From contig UCOA01000058.1 of NCBI GenBank assembly GCA_900474095.1, positions 1 to 64,000 on the forward strand: 64,000 nucleotides of DNA, given 5' to 3'. The notes under the pieces are model-generated. The model saw only the letters and a list, made by a program, of their open reading frames with translations. It made no database searches and was not told the DNA's origin. Origin of the DNA: Hyphomicrobiales bacterium (GTDB taxonomy: Bacteria > Pseudomonadota > Alphaproteobacteria > Rhizobiales > Rhizobiaceae). Of this stretch, positions 1-7,605 are shown piece after piece; the stretch's first letter is position 1, and the number at the start of each line of letters is the position of its first letter. A program made the translations under genes and the position numbers.

Positions 1-24
1 CCCCTCCCCTCCGCTTCGCTCCGA

Positions 25-45
25 CCCTCCCCACAAGGGGGAGGG
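25..45. repeat. GC-rich inverted repeat downstream of the alcohol dehydrogenase gene
   Basis: Eight-base arms CCCTCCCC and GGGGAGGG flank a 5-base loop (ACAAG). It lies just past the stop codon of the minus-strand dehydrogenase gene and could stall or terminate its transcript, but there is no T-run after it. Similar CCCTCCCC/GGGGAGGG hairpins are common intergenic repeats in rhizobial genomes, which is recalled rather than checked. Confidence 0.5.
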
Positions 46-66
46 TTATTCCGAGACTGCCGCCTA

Positions 67-1107
67 CTACAGCGTCGCCATGTCGATGACGAAGCGGTAG
101 CGCACGTCGCTCTTGATGACGCGCTCATAGGCTTCGTTGACCTGGTCCATGCGGATCAATTCGATTTCCGAGACGATGTTGTGCTCGCCGCAAAAATCGA
201 GCATTTCCTGCGTCTCCTTGATCGAGCCGATCATCGAGCCGGCAATCGAGCGGCGACCAGGAATGAGCGAGAAGGCATGCACCGGCACCGGCTTTTCCGG
301 AACGCCGAGCAGGACGAGCGTCCCGTCCACCTTGAGCAGGCCGAGATAGGCGTTCCAGTCGATTTCCGCCGAGACCGTGCACAATATGAGGTCGAACGTG
401 CCGGCCAGCGTCTTGAAGGTCTCCGCATCGCTGGTGGCGTAATAGTGATCGGCACCCAGCTTGAGGCCGTCTTCCTTCTTCGACAGCGACTGGCTGAGCA
501 CGGTCACGTCGGCGCCCATCGCATGGCCGAGCTTGACGCCCATATGACCGAGGCCACCCATGCCGAGGATCGCAACCTTCTTGCCGGGACCGGCCCCCCA
601 CTTGCGCAGCGGCGAATAGAGCGTGATGCCGGCGCAAAGCAGCGGTGCCGTCGCCTCGAAGGGCAGATGCTCGGGGATGGAGAGGACATAGCCTTCCTTG
701 ACGACGATATGATCGGAATAGCCGCCCTGCGCTGGCGTCTTTCCGTCGGCCTCCATGCCGTTGTAGGTCACAACGAGGCCCGGCATGTAATGTTCGAGAT
801 CGAGGTCGCGGCTGGCGCAGGTGGTGCAACTGTCGACGAAGCAGCCGACCCCGACCCGGTCACCCACCTTGAATTTCGTCACTTTGTCGCCTACCGCGGT
901 TACGATGCCGGCAATCTCGTGGCCGGGAACCATCGGAAACATCGAATTGCCCCATTCGTTGCGGGCCTGATGAATGTCCGAATGGCAAATGCCGGAATAT
1001 TTGATACTGATGACGACGTCGTCCTCGCGGGGTTCGCGCCGTTCGAACGTGAAGGGCTGCAGCGGTTTCGACGCATCCGTCGCCGCATATCCTCTTGCCA
1101 GGGCCAT
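67..1107 (-). CDS. Zinc-dependent alcohol/aldehyde dehydrogenase, YahK/cinnamyl-alcohol type
   Basis: A 346-residue medium-chain dehydrogenase that should interconvert aldehydes and alcohols with NAD(P)H in the cytoplasm. The catalytic zinc ligands are visible: Cys41 in GICHSDIH, His63-Glu64 in PGHE and Cys158. The Rossmann motif GMGGLGHMG lies near residues 182-190. The structural-zinc loop is degenerate: Cys94 and Cys97 are present, but the third and fourth cysteines expected in YahK-type enzymes are Arg100 and Met108. The start has a good Shine-Dalgarno (AAGGAGTGA) 4-5 bases upstream. It diverges from an AraC/YqhC-type regulator, which in enterobacteria activates an aldehyde reductase gene, so aldehyde-responsive control is likely. 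The substrate is unknown. Confidence 0.88.
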   Translation of the reverse strand: MALARGYAATDASKPLQPFTFERREPREDDVVISIKYSGICHSDIHQARNEWGNSMFPMVPGHEIAGIVTAVGDKVTKFKVGDRVGVGCFVDSCTTCASRDLDLEHYMPGLVVTYNGMEADGKTPAQGGYSDHIVVKEGYVLSIPEHLPFEATAPLLCAGITLYSPLRKWGAGPGKKVAILGMGGLGHMGVKLGHAMGADVTVLSQSLSKKEDGLKLGADHYYATSDAETFKTLAGTFDLILCTVSAEIDWNAYLGLLKVDGTLVLLGVPEKPVPVHAFSLIPGRRSIAGSMIGSIKETQEMLDFCGEHNIVSEIELIRMDQVNEAYERVIKSDVRYRFVIDMATL

Positions 1108-1209
1108 GGATCACTCCTTTATGTGATGGGACGGGGATTGTGATGGAGACACGAATGGCCTCTCCCCGGAAGCGTACTATGCAGGGAGCTGCTGGCAGGC
1201 GTTAGAGCA

Positions 1210-1265
1210 ATCCTGCAAAATTTTTGTACGATCCTGCAAAACGTGTCGCTGTAGTTTTGCAAGAA
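1210..1265. promoter_or_regulatory. Probable AraC-type operator: repeated half-sites between divergent genes
   Basis: The 11-mer ATCCTGCAAAA occurs at 1210-1220 and again at 1231-1241, exactly 21 bp apart (two helical turns). A related inverted copy (GTTTTGCAAGAAT) lies at 1253-1265. Two-turn direct repeats are the usual layout for AraC-family dimers. The region separates the dehydrogenase gene from its presumed AraC-type regulator and could serve both promoters. Confidence 0.6.
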
Positions 1266-1329
1266 TGCGTTAAGAGACTAACTGTCGGTTTGCGTGATGA
1301 CATCTAAATAGCTGGAAAGACTTTGGATT

Positions 1330-2271
1330 ATGACAGATTCAAGAACCCCGCAGAGTCAGGAACTGATTGATCTCATTGCCCGTTTTGCCAAGGACGATGG
1401 TGATCATCCAACAGCGATCCCGGGTTTGAGTGTTCATCGGCACGCTGGGACGGGGACCAAGGCCTGCGGCTCCTACAAACCGAGTTTAGCGCTGATCGCG
1501 CAGGGGGCAAAACAGGTCATGCTCGGCGACGATGTCTATCGCTACGGCCGCGGCGACTATCTGCTGACCTCGATCGACCTGCCCGTCACCACCCAGATCA
1601 TCGAGGCAACAGGCGAAGAACCTTATCTCAGCATGATATTCCAGATCGACACGGCCAAGGTAGCCGGGCTCGTAGGACATGCCAGCCCAGGAGATCGTAG
1701 CCCCGCCCCTGCCGAACGCGGCATGGCCGTCAGCGTGCTGACGCCGGAGCTCGAAGATGCCGCCGCGCGGCTGCTGCGGTTGCTCGACAGGCCGGCCGAT
1801 GTTGCGGCTCTGCTGCCGCTGATCGAGCAGGAGATCATCTACCGGCTCCTAACCGGACCGCAAAGCGGCCGCCTGCGCCAGATGGCCGTCACGGACAGCC
1901 AGTCGCACCAGATCAACCGCGCCTGCGTCTGGCTGAAAGAGCATTACGCCCTGCCGCTGAAGATCGAGGAACTCGCCAACCGCGTCAGCATGAGCGTTTC
2001 CTCGCTGCATCATCATTTCAAGGCGATCACCGCCATGAGCCCGATGCAGTATCAGAAGCAGTTGCGCCTGCAGGAAGCGCGCCGGCTGATGCTAGAGGAG
2101 ATGCTTGATGCGGGATCGGCCGGCCACCAGGTCGGCTATGACAGCCAGTCGCAGTTCAGCCGCGAATATGCCCGGCAGTACGGCGAGCCGCCGCGGCGCG
2201 ACGTCGGTCGCGTCCGCCGCAGCCTGATGGACCGGCTGACCGGCGGTGTGGAAATGCTGAGCGAGGGCTAG
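1330..2271 (+). CDS. AraC-family transcriptional regulator, YqhC-like
   Basis: A 313-residue DNA-binding regulator. The N-terminal half (about residues 25-190) matches the AraC_N domain found in YqhC. The C-terminal part (about 200-300) has two helix-turn-helix segments, with the typical stretch SMSVSSLHHHFKAITAMSP and the second recognition region around GYDSQSQFSREYARQYGEPP. YqhC-type proteins respond to reactive aldehydes and activate a neighbouring oxidoreductase gene. Here the neighbour is the divergent zinc alcohol dehydrogenase, and the intergenic region holds 21-bp-spaced half-sites, so local control is the simplest inference. The ATG follows weak ribosome-binding sequence. Effector unknown. 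Confidence 0.87.
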   Translation: MTDSRTPQSQELIDLIARFAKDDGDHPTAIPGLSVHRHAGTGTKACGSYKPSLALIAQGAKQVMLGDDVYRYGRGDYLLTSIDLPVTTQIIEATGEEPYLSMIFQIDTAKVAGLVGHASPGDRSPAPAERGMAVSVLTPELEDAAARLLRLLDRPADVAALLPLIEQEIIYRLLTGPQSGRLRQMAVTDSQSHQINRACVWLKEHYALPLKIEELANRVSMSVSSLHHHFKAITAMSPMQYQKQLRLQEARRLMLEEMLDAGSAGHQVGYDSQSQFSREYARQYGEPPRRDVGRVRRSLMDRLTGGVEMLSEG

Positions 2272-2423
2272 GCCTCTCGCTCAAGACTCAAATTTGGAGG
2301 CGCCGGGTGCGAGGCGGCTGCAATCGACCGATTTTTCCGGTCGTTAAAATTGTCGCCTTTCCCGCGCGACTTCCTTAAGGGCATTTCCGTATCCTTTTTG
2401 CACACAGAGGCGAGGAACATGTG

Positions 2424-2591
2424 ATGGCAGATCACCGAAGAGAAGCCTATTCGGCGTTCGCAGAAGATCATCGGGAGCTTGGCGCCGCGAAGGGTCCCTT
2501 CTCGCCGACGCTGCGCATGAAGGTGCTCGCCGCTGCCGTTCTGGCTGGTGTTCTTTTCTGGAGCGCGGTGATCTATTTCACCATGCGCTGA
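2424..2591 (+). CDS. Small single-pass membrane protein (55 aa), unknown function
   Basis: A 55-residue open frame beginning MADHRREAYS and ending YFTMR. The first 32 residues are charged and hydrophilic. About residues 33-52 (KVLAAAVLAGVLFWSAVIYF) form one predicted transmembrane helix, giving an N-in single-pass protein. GAGGCGAGG lies upstream at usable spacing; GTG at 2421 is an alternative in-frame start. A T-rich hairpin terminator follows at 2738-2768. I do not recognise the family. Coding-like codon use and the clean hydrophilic/hydrophobic division support a real gene. Confidence 0.6.
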   Translation: MADHRREAYSAFAEDHRELGAAKGPFSPTLRMKVLAAAVLAGVLFWSAVIYFTMR

Positions 2592-2737
2592 CGCCGGGCG
2601 CTGGGTTCCCGGCAGCCGGCAAGCTGAATAGCGAACCCGTCAGAGGCGCATCCGGCGCCCGCGCGACTGATCTCCGGCGGGCCGACCACCAAGCCGATCG
2701 ACGCGGCTTCGCTCCAATAGACATCTAACACCGCGTT

Positions 2738-2768
2738 ACATCGCGAAACAATTTGCGATGTTTTTTTT
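2738..2768 (+). terminator. Rho-independent terminator
   Basis: Seven-base arms ACATCGC (2738-2744) and GCGATGT (2755-2761) with a 10-base loop, followed directly by eight T residues. It would end the transcript of the 55-residue membrane protein gene before the DUF1236 gene. The 2592-2737 stretch before it shows nothing else I can identify. Confidence 0.7.
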
Positions 2769-2833
2769 GGAACGATCACTCCTCCTCTCGCATTGTGGAC
2801 CACATGGCCATGACAAAACGAAAGGAGTGAGCC

Positions 2834-3229
2834 ATGAAAACGAAGACCCTGATCCTCTCCGCTGCCGCTCTCGGCATGATGTCCACCGCTGCGCTCGCAG
2901 AGGATGGCGCCATCACCGGTGCTGCCGGTGGCGCGGTCACGGGCGCCATCGTCGGCGGCCCGGTTGGCGCGGCCGTGGGCGGTGTCGTCGGCCTCGCAGC
3001 CGGCGCCGCGCTCGATCCGCCACCCCAGCGGGTGGTGACCTACGTGGAACAGCAGCCGCTGCAGCAATCGATTGTCATCGAGCAGCCGCTGGTGGTCGGC
3101 AAGCCGATCCCGCGCGACGTGGTGCTGATGCCGGTGCCGGAAGACAACCGGTACGCCTATGCGGTCGTCAACAACCAGCGCGTGATCGTCGACCCGAGAA
3201 CGCATACGGTCGTCCGGATCATGCAATAA
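2834..3229 (+). CDS. Secreted glycine-zipper DUF1236-type protein
   Basis: A 131-residue protein with a clear signal peptide (MKTKTLILSAAALGMMSTAALA, cut after ALA). A glycine/alanine-rich zipper segment follows (about residues 25-60: repeated GAAGGAVTGAIVGG-type spacing). The C-terminal half ends YVVNNQRVIVDPRT-like sequence followed by HTVVRIMQ, the pattern of DUF1236 proteins, which are frequent in Rhizobiales. It should be periplasmic or envelope-associated; no enzymatic role is apparent. The start has a strong AAAGGAGTGAGCC Shine-Dalgarno. Proline-rich DPPPQR separates the zipper from the C-terminal domain. Confidence 0.8.
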   Translation: MKTKTLILSAAALGMMSTAALAEDGAITGAAGGAVTGAIVGGPVGAAVGGVVGLAAGAALDPPPQRVVTYVEQQPLQQSIVIEQPLVVGKPIPRDVVLMPVPEDNRYAYAVVNNQRVIVDPRTHTVVRIMQ

Positions 3230-3349
3230 GTGGGTATCGCATGAGCAGAAGGGGCGGACGGATGTCCGCCCCACGTGAGAGGTTTTGGTTTTCCCGCAGT
3301 ATTACCCGGAGTATTATGTCTATCGAGTTTCGACGACGGGAGCGATGTG

Positions 3350-3619
3350 ATGAAAAATCTGATTTCAAGCTGCGCCATCTTGGTCGCGCTCGCGTCCTGC
3401 ACGCCCTATTACGTCGAACCGATACCCGGAAGCATCACCTATGGCGGTCGCCAGCCTCGCACGAAACTGACGAAGGCGCCGATCGGCAGCACGTTCACCA
3501 ATCAGATCATGGACGAGACCGGTCGGATGGCCATCGAGACCTACCGGATAGAGCCGGACCGCTCGCTTACGCTGGTCAGGCGCGAACGCATGCGATCGGA
3601 TTTTTTCGACTATGATTGA
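3350..3619 (+). CDS. Small putative lipoprotein, unknown function
   Basis: An 89-residue protein starting MKNLISSCAILVALASC. The hydrophobic leader ends in the lipobox LASC, so the mature protein should be lipidated at Cys17. The mature part is short and polar, with TYGGRQP and GRMAIETYRIEPD segments. The chosen ATG has GACGGGAGC upstream; an upstream in-frame start at 3275 would bury the signal peptide and is rejected. Function unknown; it follows the DUF1236 gene and may be co-transcribed. Confidence 0.65.
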   Translation: MKNLISSCAILVALASCTPYYVEPIPGSITYGGRQPRTKLTKAPIGSTFTNQIMDETGRMAIETYRIEPDRSLTLVRRERMRSDFFDYD

Positions 3620-3651
3620 GGATTTCGGCGCTGATCTTTGATACCGGGCCG

Positions 3652-3810
3652 TCTTCACAACCATGGCGATCGGGGCAGGGTATCCCCGCGACCGCAATGA
3701 GGGTGCAGGTCCGCCGTGGCGGCAACGAAGCCCACGTCGTGCTGATTATCAGGACGGACAAGGGCGCGATTGTTCTCGATAACCTGCGCCGTTCAGCCTA
3801 TCTTGAGTGA
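3652..3810 (+). pseudogene. C-terminal remnant of a transglutaminase-like cysteine peptidase (BTLCP)
   Basis: The frame reads IPATAMRVQVRR, then GGNEAHVVLIIRTDKG, then AIVLDNL before the stop. This closely resembles the end of bacterial transglutaminase-like cysteine peptidases (pattern GHAVL..RTD.G..VLDNL), including the catalytic His and Asp. The upstream half with the catalytic Cys is missing, and there is no signal peptide or convincing start. It is therefore best read as a truncated gene relic. Family assignment is from recalled motif similarity. Confidence 0.55.
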
Positions 3811-3853
3811 CCCCCAAGGGCACGGGGTATGCTGACTACGGACAAAAGACGGA

Positions 3854-3930
3854 TGGTAGCGGGAGAGGGACTCGAACCCCCGACACGCGGATTATGATTC
3901 CGCTGCTCTAACCACCTGAGCTACCCCGCC
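3854..3930 (-). tRNA. tRNA with CAU anticodon, probably elongator tRNA-Met
   Basis: The minus strand folds as a full cloverleaf: acceptor arm 5' GGCGGGG, D-arm GCUC/GAGC, anticodon stem GCGGA/UCCGC with loop AUCAUAA (anticodon CAU), 5-base variable loop, and T-arm with loop UUCGAGU. The CCA end is encoded (3854-3856). The acceptor has G-U wobbles at positions 1-72 and 7-66. The stem lacks the initiator-type three G-C pairs next to the anticodon, so it is not tRNA-fMet. Elongator Met is preferred; a lysidine-modified Ile(CAU) tRNA cannot be excluded from sequence alone, and tilS is in this window. Confidence 0.9.
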
Positions 3931-3980
3931 ATCGGACCTTGACGCGGACTTGGCCGCTGTCGTCGCCGTCAGTGGGGCGG

Positions 3981-4010
3981 CTTATAAGGTGCGGTTCATG
4001 CCGGTGTCAA
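3981..4010 (-). promoter_or_regulatory. Sigma-70-type promoter for the CAU tRNA
   Basis: On the minus strand TTGACA (4010-4005) and TATAAG (3986-3981) are separated by 18 bp. The -10 box ends about 50 bases before the tRNA 5' end, as expected for a short precursor leader. Confidence 0.6.
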
Positions 4011-4023
4011 GCCGAGCCGTTTT

Positions 4024-4045
4024 AAAAAATTGGAAGTTTTCCAAT
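4024..4045 (-). terminator. mnmA rho-independent terminator
   Basis: On the minus strand ATTGGAA and TTCCAAT (arms 4039-4045 and 4029-4035) enclose a 3-base loop and are followed by a T-run (A-run at 4024-4029 on the plus strand). It ends the mnmA transcript ahead of the tRNA promoter. Confidence 0.65.
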
Positions 4046-4096
4046 GGCCCCTGGACAACGTGTCGAGCAAGGGGCGCCAGGCCTCCCCTGCTCCAT

Positions 4097-5293
4097 TCAG
4101 GCCGCGGCCGAGCTCTGCAGCAGGTCCTTCAACGCCGCCTCGGCTGCCGCTTCGCGTTCGGAGCGCAGGATGAAGCCACCGCCGTAGACGCGGGCCTCCT
4201 CGCCGGTGCCGGAATAGAGCGCGCAGGCCTGCCCAGGGGCGACGCCCGCCTCGCCTTCCAGAAGTTCGACCGAGATGCCGCCTGCATCGGCGCGCAGGAT
4301 GGCGGGTGCCGGCTGGCGCGTGGAGCGCACCTTGGCGAAACAGGCGAAGCCTTCGGCCGCGACGTCATGGATATCGCCGTCGCCCAGCCAGTTGACGTCG
4401 CGCAGATAGACGCGACGGGTTTCCAGCGCCTCCTTCGGGCCGACGATGACGCGGCGCGAGCGGGCGTCGAGATGGACGACATAAAGCGGTTCGCCCGTGG
4501 CGACGCCGATGCCCCGGCGCTGGCCGATGGTGTAGTGCAGGATGCCCTCATGGCTGCCGAGCACACGGCCGTCGAGATGGACGATATCGCCCGACAGAGC
4601 CGAATTCGGCTTCAGCTTCGCGACGATGTCGGAATATTTGCCCTGCGGCACGAAACAGATGTCCTGGCTGTCGGCCTTTTTGGCGACGACGAGGCCCATG
4701 TCTTCCGCCAACGCCCGCGTTTCGGCCTTGGTCAAATGGCCGAGCGGGAAGCGCAGATAGTCGATCTGTTCCTGCGTCGTGGCAAAAAGGAAATAGCTCT
4801 GGTCGCGATCGGCATCGGCCGGGCGGAAGAGCGCGCGGCGGCCGGGCGCCCCAGGTTGCGGATGCGCTTTGGAGCGGATGTAATGGCCGGTCGCAAGTGC
4901 ATCGGCGCCGAGCTCGCGCGCGGTCGCCAGCAGATCGGCGAACTTGACGGTCTGGTTGCAGGCTACGCACGGGATCGGCGTTTCGCCGGCGACGTAGCTT
5001 TCCGCGAAGGGATTGATGACGGTTTCGCGAAAGCGCTGCTCGTAGTCGAGCACGTAATGCGGAATGCCCAACACTTCGCAGACGCGGCGGGCGTCGTCGA
5101 TATCCTGGCCGGCGCAGCAGGAGCCGGCGCGGTGCACGGCGGCGCCGTGATCGTACAGTTGCAGGGTGATGCCGAGAACATCATAGCCCTCGCGCTTGAG
5201 GATGCCGGCCACGACCGAGGAATCGACGCCACCGGACATGGCAACGACGACGCGCGTATCTTCGGGCTTGCGAGCAAAATCGAGACTGTTCAC
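4097..5293 (-). CDS. mnmA: tRNA-specific 2-thiouridylase MnmA
   Basis: MnmA uses ATP and a protein persulfide to thiolate uridine 34 of Lys, Glu and Gln tRNAs. The PP-loop motif MSGGVDSS is near the N-terminus, and [23 protein letters not shown] (catalytic Cys) and [11 protein letters not shown] are family signatures. The C-terminal beta-barrel region ends around YGGGFI. Homologs start NSLDF; here that corresponds to a GTG at 5293 (398 residues). An in-frame start at 5398 would add 35 non-conserved residues. A hairpin terminator lies downstream at 4024-4045, and a LuxR-type gene lies 175 bases upstream on the same strand. Confidence 0.93.
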   Translation of the reverse strand: MNSLDFARKPEDTRVVVAMSGGVDSSVVAGILKREGYDVLGITLQLYDHGAAVHRAGSCCAGQDIDDARRVCEVLGIPHYVLDYEQRFRETVINPFAESYVAGETPIPCVACNQTVKFADLLATARELGADALATGHYIRSKAHPQPGAPGRRALFRPADADRDQSYFLFATTQEQIDYLRFPLGHLTKAETRALAEDMGLVVAKKADSQDICFVPQGKYSDIVAKLKPNSALSGDIVHLDGRVLGSHEGILHYTIGQRRGIGVATGEPLYVVHLDARSRRVIVGPKEALETRRVYLRDVNWLGDGDIHDVAAEGFACFAKVRSTRQPAPAILRADAGGISVELLEGEAGVAPGQACALYSGTGEEARVYGGGFILRSEREAAAEAALKDLLQSSAAA

Positions 5294-5468
5294 GGTTTCC
5301 AATCCGGCATTCCGGTCCATCGGCGGGGTTTCGGCACTTCTGCGACCATACCCTGTTTCCTGCAAACGGCCAACGCCGCAGCGATGCGTGCCCGGCAACG
5401 GCGCCTACCCGCAAGGCCGCTATATAGAAAGTCGCGAGGATATGGACAAGTGCCTGCTGAAAACGCGC

Positions 5469-6227
5469 TTAGATGAGCTTCATTCGCATGGCACGGGCGA
5501 TCGCCTGCATCCGGTTGACGGCATCGAGCTTGCGTGTCGCCGTCTTGAAATAGCTTGAGACCGTGTAGACGGAGATGCCGAGGATGATGGCGATCTCGTC
5601 GCTGCTCTTGCCGGCCGCGGCCCAGCGCAGGCATTCGATCTCGCGGGCCGACAGCTTTTCGCGTGCCGAGGCCCCGGTTTCGAAGGTGCGTTCGAGGATC
5701 TCGAACAGCTGCAGCAGGGTCAGATAGAGATCCGCGGTCTCAGCCCTGTCGGGCTCGGTGCGGGGGCCAGAGAGGAGAACGGCGAAGGCCTCCCCCTGGG
5801 TGGTGTGCAAGAGGACGGCAAAAGCATTGCGCATCGCATGGCCTGCAAACAGCGTACCGATGGTGTCGATGGCATTTTCGCCTTGAGCGTTCATGAGCAC
5901 GGCCGTTTCGGCAAAGATCGGCAGCTTCGTCCGGCGCAGCCGCGCGATCAGCTGACTGGCGGGGAACACCGCGGCGGCGTCATATTCCCGCACAATGTCG
6001 GAGGACCAGCTGCTCAGGACAAGACGCTCGGCAAAGCGCTGCTGCTCGCCAGCGGGAAGACGCGCGATCATGAAGTGGCTGAAGCCGAACTGGGCCGTGC
6101 ACTGGCGCATCAGATGCAGCACTTCATATTCCGTGTGGATTGCGGAACTATTCATGTCCGAAAGGAAATCAGCATAAGCCTCGCTTCGCAAGGCCAGCTC
6201 GTCACGGTCTCTCATAATTTCGGTCAC
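5469..6227 (-). CDS. LuxR-type transcriptional regulator with N-terminal sensing domain
   Basis: A 252-residue regulator. Residues about 190-250 form the LuxR/GerE helix-turn-helix: KLSAREIECLRWAAAGKSSD, then EIAIILGISVYTVSSYF. The N-terminal 180 residues resemble an autoinducer-binding-type fold, but the ligand-pocket residues cannot be confidently assigned, and no LuxI-type synthase is present in the window. It could be an orphan quorum regulator or respond to another ligand. It lies divergent from sciP, sharing a 208-bp upstream region. Confidence 0.78.
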   Translation of the reverse strand: MTEIMRDRDELALRSEAYADFLSDMNSSAIHTEYEVLHLMRQCTAQFGFSHFMIARLPAGEQQRFAERLVLSSWSSDIVREYDAAAVFPASQLIARLRRTKLPIFAETAVLMNAQGENAIDTIGTLFAGHAMRNAFAVLLHTTQGEAFAVLLSGPRTEPDRAETADLYLTLLQLFEILERTFETGASAREKLSAREIECLRWAAAGKSSDEIAIILGISVYTVSSYFKTATRKLDAVNRMQAIARAMRMKLI

Positions 6228-6435
6228 CGACCTGCCGGCCTATTGCGCCGACGCCTCATGAAGGGGGTGCGACCGCCGGCCGGCTGTTCCCGCACGACCA
6301 CGTTTTGGCTCGGTGCGAGCAACGCGCCGGAAGCCTCTAAAATTATTAGCAAATTGTTACCGTGCGCTTAGGCAAATGTTAAATGTGGCAAGCTAAGTTG
6401 GGCGCATATGGTCTTGAGTATGTGTAGAGAGTCCA

Positions 6436-6711
6436 ATGACCGAAATGATACGACCCCGCGTGAAATATGTCATCGGCCCCGATGGCAGCCCTTTGACGAT
6501 TGCAGACTTGCCCCCGGCCAATACGCGTCGCTGGGTGATCCGCCGCAAGGCTGAAGTCGTTGCCGCCGTTCGTGGCGGGCTCCTGAGCCTGGAAGAAGCC
6601 TGTGAACGTTACACCCTGACCGTTGAAGAATTCCTGTCCTGGCAGTCCTCCATCAACGACCACGGCCTTGCCGGCCTGCGCACGACGCGCATCCAGCAAT
6701 ATCGCCACTGA
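6436..6711 (+). CDS. sciP: CtrA inhibitor SciP (DUF1153)
   Basis: A 91-residue helix-turn-helix protein of the DUF1153 family. In Caulobacter the homolog SciP binds CtrA and blocks CtrA-activated transcription in late cell cycle. Diagnostic segments are RPRVKYVIGPDGSPLTIADLPP, here at residues 6-27, and RRKAEVVAAVRGGLLSLEEA with ERYTLTVEEFLSWQ. The gene lies about 1.3 kb before ctrA. A GAGTC (GANTC, CcrM) site overlaps the Shine-Dalgarno region 2-7 bases before the ATG, and a 14-bp terminator hairpin follows. Identification is confident; action on the local CtrA is by family analogy. Confidence 0.9.
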   Translation: MTEMIRPRVKYVIGPDGSPLTIADLPPANTRRWVIRRKAEVVAAVRGGLLSLEEACERYTLTVEEFLSWQSSINDHGLAGLRTTRIQQYRH

Positions 6712-6737
6712 TCGACGCGCGTTAAGCGAAACCTTTT

Positions 6738-6780
6738 TTCGGGCGGTTGCCTTGAACCCGGCAGCCGCCCGAAGCATTTT
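6738..6780 (+). terminator. sciP terminator hairpin
   Basis: A 14-bp stem (one G-U) pairs 6738-6751 with 6760-6773 around an 8-base loop, followed by GCATTTT. The stem is GC-rich (CGGGCGG/CCGCCCG core). It ends the single-gene sciP transcript. Confidence 0.7.
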
Positions 6781-6856
6781 CAGGTGCCAACACCCTTTGC
6801 GTTCTGCTCGCGGCATGCAAAATATCCACAATCAGACAATCCGGATGGGTGGACCC

Positions 6857-7138
6857 ATGGATATCAGACTTGAGGAAGCCGGCTCGCACGGCCGCTATAG
6901 CGTGGTGCTCGAAGGGCACACCAGTGAAATGACCTATTCCAGGTCGTCGCCACAGTTGATCATCATCGATCACACCGCCGTTCCCGACGCGCTGCGCGGC
7001 AAGGGCATCGGCCAGGCGCTCGCTGCCCATGCGATCGAGGAGGCCCGCAAGGGCGGCTGGAAGATCATTCCGCTTTGCCCGTTCATGCGCGCCCAGACGC
7101 AGCGCCATCCCGAATGGCAGGATGTCATCCAGGCATAG
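6857..7138 (+). CDS. GCN5-related N-acetyltransferase (YjdJ/COG2388 type)
   Basis: A compact 93-residue acetyltransferase. The acetyl-CoA-binding signature is visible as VPDALRGKGIGQALAAHAIE near residues 45-64, followed by a WKIIPLCPFMRA strand typical of this mini-GNAT family. GGTGGA lies just before the chosen ATG; an ATG 12 bases upstream is in frame but lacks a ribosome site. The substrate is unknown. It sits between sciP and a convergent fliJ-like gene, with a bidirectional-looking hairpin after it. Confidence 0.8.
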   Translation: MDIRLEEAGSHGRYSVVLEGHTSEMTYSRSSPQLIIIDHTAVPDALRGKGIGQALAAHAIEEARKGGWKIIPLCPFMRAQTQRHPEWQDVIQA

Positions 7139-7175
7139 GATTGCGCATGCCCTCACGCGCACTGCACCAAAAACG

Positions 7176-7226
7176 CACAAGGCCCTTCTCACGAACTTGA
7201 GACAAGTCCGTCAGAAAGGCCCTGTG
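7176..7226. terminator. Hairpin between convergent acetyltransferase and fliJ-like genes
   Basis: Arms 7176-7189 and 7213-7226 pair over 12 of 14 positions (CACA, GGCC and TTCT blocks) around a 23-base loop. It lies between two convergent stop codons and could serve both strands. No long T-run, so moderate confidence. Confidence 0.45.
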
Positions 7227-7248
7227 CCCTTGAATGCCGCAGAACGCC

Positions 7249-7599
7249 TTAGGCGCGCATGCGAATGCTGCTATCGCGCTCTTCAAGCGCGGCTGCCTTG
7301 GCGAATTCCGCCTGGACTTCCTCCAGCGCCAGTTGCGCCGCATCCTGCTGCACCTTCAACTCCCGCACCGAGACCTGCAGGTTGTCGGCCCGCTGCCGGG
7401 CAGCCTTGGCAAACGTCGGATAGGCGAAATGCAGGGGATCGGAAATCCCGGATTTCTTCTCTTCGAATGTGATCTGGTTTTCCAATTCCTTGGTCATCCG
7501 CTCAAATTCGGCCATCATCATTTGAAGCTGGTTCAACTGACGCTGTTTCTCCCTCACCTGAAATTCCTTCAGGCGAACAAGGCTCTCACGTGACTTCAT
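7249..7599 (-). CDS. fliJ: FliJ-like flagellar export chaperone
   Basis: A 116-residue, highly charged, almost wholly helical coiled-coil protein (RLKEFQVREKQRQLNQLQMM, then EFERMTKELENQITFEEKK). Length and coiled-coil pattern match FliJ-family proteins, which link the flagellar export ATPase to the export gate. Linkage to ctrA, which controls flagellar genes in alphaproteobacteria, supports this. ATG 7599 has GGGAG 8-10 bases upstream; a TTG two codons earlier is less likely. No other flagellar gene is in the window, so the name is tentative. Confidence 0.68.
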   Translation of the reverse strand: MKSRESLVRLKEFQVREKQRQLNQLQMMMAEFERMTKELENQITFEEKKSGISDPLHFAYPTFAKAARQRADNLQVSVRELKVQQDAAQLALEEVQAEFAKAAALEERDSSIRMRA

Positions 7600-7605
7600 A
7601 CGCAA

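Noticed and set aside
2325-2343. CGACCG/CGGTCG hairpin after the AraC-type gene
   Set aside because: Stem is only six pairs and the following bases are not T-rich, so I do not call it a terminator.
2573-3274. Minus-strand open frame (233 codons) over the DUF1236 gene
   Set aside because: His/Arg/Asp-rich low-complexity translation, opposite a gene with a clear signal peptide.
3950-5476. Long plus-strand open frame (508 codons) opposite mnmA
   Set aside because: It mirrors mnmA codon structure in high-GC DNA, has no domain and no ribosome site; mnmA motifs on the minus strand are unmistakable.
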